In this document: piece by piece, positions 1 to 6,276 of the stretch
Numbering within the stretch: the first letter of the stretch is position 1
Layout of the letters: every line of letters begins with the position of its first letter
DNA from: Sphaerochaetaceae bacterium
GTDB lineage: Bacteria; Spirochaetota; Spirochaetia; Sphaerochaetales; Sphaerochaetaceae
Reading direction: 5' to 3'
DNA length: 9,255 nt
Assembly (NCBI GenBank): GCA_016302165.1
Contig: JAEDOD010000073.1
Coordinates: 1 to 9,255, forward strand
The notes under the pieces: model-generated
What the model saw: the letters and a program-made list of their open reading frames with translations, nothing else
What the model was told of the DNA's origin: nothing
The model's database searches: none
Made by a program: the position numbers and the translations under genes

Positions 1-3
1 ATT

Positions 4-1230
4 TCATCTTCCATTTCTATTCAGATGCTCCTTCCTGTATTCTACTGGTGAAACACCTGCATAGGACCGGAAAACCTTTGAAAAGTAGTTATAGTCTGGA
101 TAACCTACATATCCAGCTATCTCCTTTATGGTCAACACCCCTTCCTCCAGAAGGGCTACAGCATGGTGGCATCTGGCATTTCTGATATATGTGAAGACAG
201 TGGTTCCTGTCTCCTTCTGGAATCTTCTGGTCAGATTAGCTTTTGACATTGAAGAGATTGAGCAGAGGTCGCTTAAGGTGATGTTTTCTGCGTAGTGGAG
301 CCGAATGTGATTTATGCATCTGGATATGGAGGGGGAGATTCCTTTGAGAAGGATGTTCTCCTTCCTTACTTCTTCAGTAAGCTCCCTTATCATTTCCTTC
401 GTTATCCTTATTATTTCGCTTTGCCTCATTTCCGAATCGATCTTCTGCACGGCCCTTTGGGTGATGATATCTATGGTTATTACGCTGACCCCTGCGTCCT
501 CAGCAGCCTTTCTTGCCAAGGTCCTGAGGACAGACATTCCTGAAGAGATATTCTTTCTGTAGAGACCTGTAAAGAGAGTGGAATCGCTATTCTGTGAGAA
601 ATCCACCATGTCTTTGATGGAGGTGTCCAGTTCGTCAATGTTTCCCTCCTTCACCACACGAAGGAACCTGTTCTCCATGTCATAGCGTCGGTAGATGAAG
701 CTATAGTCTGCATTGAGGTCCAGGCTTTGGTTTTTCCTCTTCTCCAGAGCCATCCCTTCTTCCAGAGGAACGAAATCATACTCCTCTTCCATGGGAGAGT
801 AGGAATTGATGATGGCCATAATAAGCTTCATCATCCTTGTGCTTGAGAGGAGGGGAAGGGAAGTGTAATAGAGTTCAAGGGAAGGAAGCATGGATGCCTT
901 CATGGCAGCTGAGGCCAAAATCCTTTCCATATTATCCCTGTTCCATTCCTTACGGATGAAAGGTGATGATATCCACTTGTCATCCATGAAGGAAAATATG
1001 AGTATTCCAATGCCGAAGCTGTCAAGGATCCTGTAGAAAGTACGCTTCTCCAAGGAGGAGCAGACGGAAAGAAGCTCCTCTTTTCTCATCATGGGCTGGA
1101 GCTGGGGAATAAGGCACTGGGTCCTTTCATACTCCTCCAGCACACTTTCGTCATCACGGAAGTGGCAGAACCTGCATCCTGTGATATTGGAAATGAGCGT
1201 CATGAAGTCTTGGGCATTATAATTGAGCAT
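4..1230 (-). CDS. AraC-family transcriptional regulator of the adjacent glycoside operon
   Basis: A 408-residue DNA-binding regulator, probably cytoplasmic and ligand-responsive. The C-terminal part (about residues 302-400) is a clear AraC/XylS double helix-turn-helix domain. The first HTH is around 317-342 (ITLSDLCSISSMSKANLTRR) and the second around 367-400, ending in the family signature GYPDYNYFSKVFRSYAGVSP. Residues 180-290 resemble the all-helical linker seen in many Bacillota AraC regulators (RKAAEDAGVS followed by a charged helix). The N-terminal 1-150 region looks like the sensory domain of that group, including the DSFGIGILIF stretch, but I cannot name its ligand. A stop codon lies just upstream in frame, so ATG at 1230 is the earliest start. 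It has no good Shine-Dalgarno, and Met10 is a weaker alternative. Being divergent from the operon, it probably activates it and may control itself. The domain call is firm; the target and ligand are inferred. Confidence 0.93.
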   Translation of the reverse strand: MLNYNAQDFMTLISNITGCRFCHFRDDESVLEEYERTQCLIPQLQPMMRKEELLSVCSSLEKRTFYRILDSFGIGILIFSFMDDKWISSPFIRKEWNRDNMERILASAAMKASMLPSLELYYTSLPLLSSTRMMKLIMAIINSYSPMEEEYDFVPLEEGMALEKRKNQSLDLNADYSFIYRRYDMENRFLRVVKEGNIDELDTSIKDMVDFSQNSDSTLFTGLYRKNISSGMSVLRTLARKAAEDAGVSVITIDIITQRAVQKIDSEMRQSEIIRITKEMIRELTEEVRKENILLKGISPSISRCINHIRLHYAENITLSDLCSISSMSKANLTRRFQKETGTTVFTYIRNARCHHAVALLEEGVLTIKEIAGYVGYPDYNYFSKVFRSYAGVSPVEYRKEHLNRNGR

Positions 1231-1250
1231 ATATTTCTATAGATGATTAT
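1223..1250 (+). promoter_or_regulatory. Weak candidate promoter for the glycoside operon
   Basis: TTGAGC (1223-1228) and GATTAT (1245-1250) are separated by 16 bases, each matching 4 of 6 consensus positions. The -10 overlaps the -10 of the divergent regulator promoter, so polymerase binding in the two directions could exclude each other. A second possible -10, TATTCT at 1281-1286, lacks a recognisable -35. Weak core elements fit a promoter that needs an AraC-type activator. This is a tentative call. Confidence 0.3.
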
Positions 1251-1266
1251 ATCCTTCTATTTCTAT
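1232..1266. repeat. 9-base direct repeat, candidate AraC-regulator operator
   Basis: TATTTCTAT occurs perfectly at 1232-1240 and 1258-1266, 26 bases start to start. A third partial copy (TTCTAT) lies at 1255-1260, 20 bases after the matching hexamer in the first copy. Same-direction half-sites about two helical turns apart are typical of AraC-family operators. The copies flank the regulator -10, and the right-hand copy sits in its -10/-35 spacer, so binding here could control both directions. The repeat is seen; the operator role is inferred, and AT-rich repeats of this size can arise by chance. Confidence 0.4.
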
Positions 1267-1273
1267 CGGTCAA
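1246..1273 (-). promoter_or_regulatory. Candidate sigma-70-type promoter for the AraC regulator
   Basis: On the minus strand, TTGACC (1273-1268) is followed after 16 bases by a perfect TATAAT (1251-1246). This is the best promoter match in the intergenic region. The predicted transcription start is near 1239, only about 9 bases before the ATG at 1230, so the regulator mRNA would have a very short leader. The site is read from sequence; activity is inferred. Confidence 0.65.
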
Positions 1274-1292
1274 ATGGAAATATTCTGAACAT

Positions 1293-1305
1293 GGTGGATT
1301 CCACC
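1293..1305. promoter_or_regulatory. 13-base perfect palindrome upstream of the symporter gene
   Basis: GGTGGA, a central T, then TCCACC form a perfect inverted repeat ending 6 bases before the Shine-Dalgarno of the symporter gene. It is GC-rich in an otherwise AT-rich intergenic region. It could be an operator for a dimeric regulator other than the AraC protein, or a small hairpin in the mRNA leader (5-base-pair stem, 3-base loop) that affects ribosome access. The structure is seen; the role is unknown. Confidence 0.4.
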
Positions 1306-1310
1306 GAAAA

Positions 1311-1317
1311 AAAGGAG
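1311..1317 (+). promoter_or_regulatory. Ribosome binding site that fixes the symporter start
   Basis: AAAGGAG sits 6 bases before ATG 1324. It selects this start over the in-frame ATGs at 1243 and 1291, which lack such a site and would add a poorly conserved-looking tail encoded by promoter sequence. Confidence 0.85.
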
Positions 1318-1323
1318 ACAATC

Positions 1324-2784
1324 ATGAAAAAAGGAAATGAAAGCTCTAGCCAGAATGGTGGCGTAGAGTACAGACGTGCAAAGGGATGGAGAATTGCCTT
1401 CTCCTGTTCATCCAGTGGACTGATGGGCATGACATTCTATATCCTTATGGGATATGCCAGCTATGTGGCAAACGTGGGATATGGAATAGCCACAGCTGTG
1501 GTAGGCTTCATCCTGACAGCTACCAGAATTCTCGATGGAGTAACGGATCCCATCGTAGCCTTCCTTATTGACAAGACAAAGCTTAAGGCTGGAAAAATAA
1601 GACTCTGGGCCTTCCTGGGCTGGGTCATCGAATCCTTGGCTGTATTCATGATGTATGTATGGGCCAGCGGAAAGGGACATGGAGTTCCATTCTTCATTGT
1701 GACCTATTGTGTATATGTAATCGGATATACCATGGTCAACATCATTAACCAGACCATACCTCACGCACTTACCAACGATCCAAAGCAGAGACCTATGGTG
1801 GGAATCTGGAGTACAGTATTCAACTACTTCGTTCCAATGTTCCTTTCCATGGCCATAATGATGTTCATCCTTCCCCGCTATGGAGAGTTTAACGTTCCTA
1901 TGCTGGGTGCAACCTGCAAGCTTTGTGTAGCTGTATCCTTTGTGGGGCTCATAATTACAATCATCGGCATTTCACCTTACGACAAGCTGGAATATATCGG
2001 TGCCCCAGTGAAGAAGGAAAGCGTGAAGCTGAGTGACATGGTCAGCCTCTTCAAGTCCAACAAGGCTCTTCAGATGTTCATTGTGGCAGGAGCCAGCGAC
2101 AAGATTGCCCAGCAGACCATCTCCCAGTCCATAATCACAACTCTTCTCTATGGAATAATTCTGGGCAACATGCAGATATCCACCATGCTCAGCGTTGTAA
2201 GCATGCTTCCATCCATAGTATTTGCAATCATTGGCGCTAAACATGCAGGAAAGCATGGAAATAAGGAAAGCACAGTGGTATGGACCAGAGCCTGCATGAT
2301 AGTTGCAGCTGTGTCTGTAGTATTCTTCACTGTATTGAGCAGAAAGCCTCAGATAATCCTTCAGAAGATGCCTCTGATGATTGTTTTCGTAATCCTGAAC
2401 TTTGCACTTAACGGATGCAAGATGAGTGTCACAACAGCAAATAATGCCATGATGGCTGATGTCATCGACTATGAATTCGACAGGAGTGGTAACCTTATGC
2501 CTGCCACTGTCACAGGAACCTATGCCTTCATCGATAAGCTGGTATCTTCCTTCGGCGCCCTTATCGCCACCTCTTCTGTCGCCATTCTTGGCTATACAGC
2601 CACAATGCCTCAGCCAGGAGACGCATATACAATGGGAATATTCTGGTTCACCATGGCAATCTACTATGGTCTTCCTCTTGTGGGATGGGCATGTACTCTC
2701 GTTGCAATGAAGTTTTCTCCTCTTTCCAAGGAAGAGATGGTGGAAGTGCAGAAGCGCATTGCAGAAAGGAAGGGAGATAGATGA
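1324..2784 (+). CDS. GPH/MelB-family sugar:cation symporter (MFS)
   Basis: A 486-residue inner-membrane transporter that probably brings the glycoside substrate in with Na+ or H+. The start at 1324 follows a strong ribosome site. The protein reads as about 12 hydrophobic segments, with a cytoplasmic loop near 216-245 dividing the two halves. The signature RILDGVTDP (68-76), followed by Asp83, matches the helix-II motif of the glycoside-pentoside-hexuronide family. Asp71 and Asp75 correspond to the cation-site aspartates of MelB. The C-terminal family motif is also present: MMADVIDYEFDRSGNLMPA (376-394), then a TGTYAFIDKLVSSFGA segment (397-412). No PTS or ABC transporter is present, so the sugar should arrive unphosphorylated. 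First gene of the operon, overlapping GH2 by 4 bases. Family is firm; substrate is inferred from neighbours. The protein ends in a charged, Lys/Arg/Glu-rich tail as is common in this family. Confidence 0.93.
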   Translation: MKKGNESSSQNGGVEYRRAKGWRIAFSCSSSGLMGMTFYILMGYASYVANVGYGIATAVVGFILTATRILDGVTDPIVAFLIDKTKLKAGKIRLWAFLGWVIESLAVFMMYVWASGKGHGVPFFIVTYCVYVIGYTMVNIINQTIPHALTNDPKQRPMVGIWSTVFNYFVPMFLSMAIMMFILPRYGEFNVPMLGATCKLCVAVSFVGLIITIIGISPYDKLEYIGAPVKKESVKLSDMVSLFKSNKALQMFIVAGASDKIAQQTISQSIITTLLYGIILGNMQISTMLSVVSMLPSIVFAIIGAKHAGKHGNKESTVVWTRACMIVAAVSVVFFTVLSRKPQIILQKMPLMIVFVILNFALNGCKMSVTTANNAMMADVIDYEFDRSGNLMPATVTGTYAFIDKLVSSFGALIATSSVAILGYTATMPQPGDAYTMGIFWFTMAIYYGLPLVGWACTLVAMKFSPLSKEEMVEVQKRIAERKGDR

Positions 2785-4979
2785 GAGAAAGGATAGTATT
2801 CAATGACAACTGGCTTTTCCATGGCCAGAGTGGGGAAGAGAGAGTTACTCTTCCCCATACCTGGAACAGGGATGACGGATACACAGAAAAGCTATATCTG
2901 AGGGGAGTCTTTTCCTACAGTAAGGAGTTCGAATACTCATTAGAGGAAAACAGACGGCTATATGTGGAATTTGAAGGCGTGAACAGCTCCTCCCGGGTCA
3001 TATTCAATGGAGTGGAGCTTGGAAATCATGATGGTGGATACTCCACATTCCGCTTCGACCTTACTCCATTTCTGAAGGCAAAGAACACCATCACTGTTAC
3101 TGTAGACAATACTCCCAACGACAGAGTCTATCCACAGAAAGCAGACTTCACCTTCTATGGAGGAATATACCGTAATGTGTATCTGGTGGAGACAGATGAA
3201 ATCCACTTCCCTCTCCTTGAGTATGGTGGACCGGGAGTGAAGGTCTCCACAAAAGTTGAAGGAAGAAAGGGAATCCTTTCCTTCTCCTCAAAGGTGGAAG
3301 GAGAAGGGGATAGGTGTATCGTAGCCATCGGCGGCTCTCTCTATTCCTTCCCTGTTGAGAAAGGGGAAGTGAAGGGGGAGGTGACAATAGATGATGTACA
3401 CCTATGGGATGGATTAGAGGATCCATATCTCTATAAAGTGTCCTTTTCCCTGGAAAAGAATGGAGAAGAGAAGGATAGGGTTGAACTGAAGACAGGCTTC
3501 AGGACCATAGAGATAGATAGCACAAAAGGCTTCTTCCTGAATGGCAGAAGCTATCCTCTGAGAGGTGTGAGCCGTCATCAGGATAGATGGGGCAAGGGAA
3601 ACGCAATAGATAGAATGGACGAAGAGGAGGACATGGAGATCATCCTTGACTCTGGAGCCAACTCCCTCCGTCTTGCCCACTATCAGCATTCACAGCACTT
3701 CTATGAGCTCTGTGATGAGAAGGGCCTATTGGTCTGGGCTGAGATTCCCTTCATAACAGTATTCATGGAAAACGGGGAGGAGAACACTCTTTCCCAGATG
3801 AGGGAGCTGGTTACCCAGAATATCCATCATCCTTCCATATACTGCTGGGCACTATCCAACGAAATAACGCTTCAGGGGGTGACGGATAATCTTATCGAGA
3901 ACCATAGAAGGCTGAACGATCTCTGTCATGCTTTGGACGGAGAGAGGTACACAGCCATGGCAAACCTCTTTATGCTGGAGACATCTTCTCCTCTTCTTTC
4001 CATTCCAGATATCATTGGCTACAACATCTACTACGGCTGGTACGTAGGAGACCTGAAAGACAATGAGAATTTCCTGGATTCACTCCATAGAGAGCATCCA
4101 GAGTATAGGATAGCCATAACAGAATATGGAGCAGATGCAGCAGTGGCCATACAGAGCCCATGCCCGGAGAGGGGGGACTTTTCTGAAGGTTATCAGGCTA
4201 TGTACCACACATATATGGCATCTCTCATCGCTTCCCGTCCCTGGCTATGGGGAACCTACGTATGGAACATGTTTGACTTTGGAGCCAGCGGAAGAAATGA
4301 GGCTGGAGACCCAGGAAAGAACCATAAGGGCCTTGTGACCTTCGACCGCAAGACGAGAAAGGATGCCTATTGGCTCTATGCCTCCTACTGGAGGAAGAAG
4401 AGCTTTGTCTACATTGCAGGACGAAGATACCGTAACAGAGTGGAGGAGGAGACAGAGGTTAAGGTCTATTCCAACTCATCTGAGGTGGAGCTTTCTGTAG
4501 ACGGAAGGAGCCTTGGAAGGAAGAAGGGCTCCAATGTCTTCACCTTTTCCTTCAAAATCACTGGTAGCCATGTGGTTACAGCAAAAAACGTAGAAGGGGA
4601 TGTGGACTCCATTGAGCTGGAGAAGGTTGCAGCTCCTGACCCAAGCTACTTTATTCCTGGAAGCAAGGTGGTGAACTGGTTTGACAGAAAGGAAAGTGAA
4701 GATGATGAATTCCTGTCCATCAATTCCACTTTAGGGGAGATTGAAGCCACTGAAGAGGGACGGAAGCTGATGGAGGAAGTGAACAGAAGCATGATGGAGA
4801 AAATGGCAGGAGGCATGGGCAAAGGAGTCAAGGTATCTCCTGAAATGGCAAAGATGGCTCTTCGTCAGCCTCTGTCAAAGCTTCTTGCCCAGGGAGGCTT
4901 GTCTCAGGACGCAGATGCAGTTGAAAGGCTGAATGCGACGCTAAGAAAAATAAGGAAGGTTAGGAATGACAAAATTTGA
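2781..4979 (+). CDS. GH2 beta-glycosidase (beta-galactosidase/glucuronidase-like), cytoplasmic
   Basis: A 732-residue retaining beta-glycosidase. It reads as an N-terminal jelly-roll (about 1-140, with GVNSSSRVIFNGVELGNHDGGY at 67-87 as the sugar-binding-domain core), an immunoglobulin-like domain (about 145-245) and a TIM barrel (about 245-540). The acid/base is Glu361 in ALSNEI and the nucleophile is Glu448 in AITEYGAD. RGVSRHQD (261-268) and NSLRLAHYQHS (294-304) are also conserved GH2 positions. A DUF4982-like beta domain follows (about 545-616), then an extra charged, Met-rich helical tail (620-732). No signal peptide. ATG 2781 overlaps the symporter stop as ATGA and is preceded by AAGGAAGGGAG (2766-2776). 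The natural sugar (galactose, glucose, glucuronate or other) cannot be assigned from sequence. The TEYGAD nucleophile context is closer to beta-glucuronidase-type than to LacZ-type GH2. Confidence 0.93.
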   Translation: MRERIVFNDNWLFHGQSGEERVTLPHTWNRDDGYTEKLYLRGVFSYSKEFEYSLEENRRLYVEFEGVNSSSRVIFNGVELGNHDGGYSTFRFDLTPFLKAKNTITVTVDNTPNDRVYPQKADFTFYGGIYRNVYLVETDEIHFPLLEYGGPGVKVSTKVEGRKGILSFSSKVEGEGDRCIVAIGGSLYSFPVEKGEVKGEVTIDDVHLWDGLEDPYLYKVSFSLEKNGEEKDRVELKTGFRTIEIDSTKGFFLNGRSYPLRGVSRHQDRWGKGNAIDRMDEEEDMEIILDSGANSLRLAHYQHSQHFYELCDEKGLLVWAEIPFITVFMENGEENTLSQMRELVTQNIHHPSIYCWALSNEITLQGVTDNLIENHRRLNDLCHALDGERYTAMANLFMLETSSPLLSIPDIIGYNIYYGWYVGDLKDNENFLDSLHREHPEYRIAITEYGADAAVAIQSPCPERGDFSEGYQAMYHTYMASLIASRPWLWGTYVWNMFDFGASGRNEAGDPGKNHKGLVTFDRKTRKDAYWLYASYWRKKSFVYIAGRRYRNRVEEETEVKVYSNSSEVELSVDGRSLGRKKGSNVFTFSFKITGSHVVTAKNVEGDVDSIELEKVAAPDPSYFIPGSKVVNWFDRKESEDDEFLSINSTLGEIEATEEGRKLMEEVNRSMMEKMAGGMGKGVKVSPEMAKMALRQPLSKLLAQGGLSQDADAVERLNATLRKIRKVRNDKI
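4952..4959 (+). promoter_or_regulatory. Ribosome binding site for the GH1 gene, inside the GH2 gene
   Basis: AAGGAAGG lies 6 bases before ATG 4966, within the last codons of the GH2 gene. It supports a start that overlaps the upstream gene by 14 bases and independent loading of ribosomes on GH1. Confidence 0.7.
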
Positions 4980-6276
4980 AGAAGGATTTTATCTTGGAGC
5001 CTCCACTTCTGCCCACCAGACAGAGGGAGACAATACGAAGTGTGACTATTACCTTATGGAGAATATGGAGCATAGCGAATTCTCTGAAAAGAGTGGAAAG
5101 GCTGTGGACCACTACAACCGGTACAAGGAGGATATCCTCCTTTTAAAGGAAGCCGGGCTTAACAGCTACCGCTTCTCCATCGAATGGGCAAGGATTGAGC
5201 CGGAAGAGGGCGTATTTGACGAAAAGGAGATTCAGCACTACAGGGATGAACTTACCTTCATGAAGGAAAATGGAATTGTGCCTGTGGTCACCCTTATGCA
5301 CTTCACTTCCCCTGTGTGGCTTATAAAGAAGGGTGGCTGGACAGGAAAGGATACTCCATTCTATTTCCAGCGTTATGCCAGGGTGATTGCAGAGCGGCTT
5401 GGAGATCTTATTCCGCTTATCGTGACAATCAATGAAGCCAATATGGGAGTGCAGGTTGGAGCCATTGCAGAGCGATACAGAAAGCTGATGATGCAGAATC
5501 AAGAGAAGAATGTGGAAGGAAGCGTTCAGGTGGGAATGAACTTCAATTCCATGCTGGAGAACATGAAGGCAAAGGGAATGGAGAACTATGCCCTCTTCGG
5601 TACTCCTGATCCAAAGACCTTCGTCTCCGGAAGAAAGGAGGAGGAAGAGGAGACTGTAATCCTGTCTCACATTGAAGCCAGGGAGGCCATCAAGGCTGAA
5701 AGACCTGAAATCAAGGTAGGTCTATCCCTTTCCCTTCATGACATTCAGGCTGCAGAAGGAGGCGAAGAGAAGGCAAAGGATGAGTGGAGGAAGGAATTCC
5801 TCATCTATCTCAAGGCTATTGAGAAGGATGATTTCATCGGTGTCCAGAACTATGCAAGATCCATCATCGGAAAGGATGGAATCATGAATCCTCCTGCTTC
5901 CGCTTCCCTGACCCAGATGGGATACGAGAACTATCCTGAGGCCTTATATAACGTGTTGAAGAGAGTGGACAGGGAATTGAAGGAAAGGAACCTGGATATT
6001 CCTCTATATGTTACGGAAAACGGCATTGCTACAAGTGACGATGAAGAAAGGGTAGTCTTTATCGAGAAGGCTCTTTCCGGCTTGAAAAGGGCAAAGGATG
6101 AGGGAGTTGATGTAAGGGGATACTTCCATTGGTCCCTTCTAGACAACTTTGAGTGGCAGAAAGGCTTCTCCATGACCTTCGGTCTCATTGCTGTAGACAG
6201 AGTTACCATGAAGCGTTATCCGAAGCCAAGCCTTAAGTATCTGGGGTCCTATGCTCCAATAAAGAGGAACGTATGA
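4966..6276 (+). CDS. GH1 beta-glycosidase acting on a non-phosphorylated glycoside
   Basis: A 436-residue single-domain TIM-barrel retaining beta-glycosidase. GH1 landmarks run in order: FYLGASTSAHQTEGD (8-22), YRFSIEWARIEPEEG (68-82), HFTSPVWL (112-119), acid/base Glu157 in TINEAN, NY at 295-296, nucleophile Glu351 in YVTENG, and HWSLLDNFEWQKGF (388-401). Glu396 and Trp397 in NFEW are the usual contacts for an unphosphorylated glycone; 6-phospho-beta-glucosidases replace this pair, so a free glycoside is the likely substrate. The usual NEP is NEA, and the segment after it (160-235) departs from the common GH1 pattern, resembling from memory a subgroup of uncharacterised gut GH1 proteins. No signal peptide, so cytoplasmic. 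It overlaps GH2 by 14 bases. Glucose, galactose or fucose specificity cannot be told. Confidence 0.93.
   Translation: MTKFEEGFYLGASTSAHQTEGDNTKCDYYLMENMEHSEFSEKSGKAVDHYNRYKEDILLLKEAGLNSYRFSIEWARIEPEEGVFDEKEIQHYRDELTFMKENGIVPVVTLMHFTSPVWLIKKGGWTGKDTPFYFQRYARVIAERLGDLIPLIVTINEANMGVQVGAIAERYRKLMMQNQEKNVEGSVQVGMNFNSMLENMKAKGMENYALFGTPDPKTFVSGRKEEEEETVILSHIEAREAIKAERPEIKVGLSLSLHDIQAAEGGEEKAKDEWRKEFLIYLKAIEKDDFIGVQNYARSIIGKDGIMNPPASASLTQMGYENYPEALYNVLKRVDRELKERNLDIPLYVTENGIATSDDEERVVFIEKALSGLKRAKDEGVDVRGYFHWSLLDNFEWQKGFSMTFGLIAVDRVTMKRYPKPSLKYLGSYAPIKRNV

Noticed and set aside
1243..1323. 27-codon upstream extension of the symporter from ATG 1243
   Set aside because: It has no ribosome site, it would translate the promoter and palindrome region, and a strong AAAGGAG precedes ATG 1324.
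1231..1323. CcpA-type catabolite repression (cre) site
   Set aside because: No sequence close to the TGWAANCGNTNWCA pattern is visible in the intergenic region.
5143..5670. 175-residue minus-strand open frame opposite the GH1 gene
   Set aside because: It lies wholly antisense to a well-conserved GH1 coding region, its translation is Leu/His/Ser-rich without recognisable motifs, and no ribosome site is evident.
4966..6276. 6-phospho-beta-glucosidase identity for the GH1 protein
   Set aside because: The NFEW motif for an unphosphorylated glycone is intact and the locus has no PTS components.
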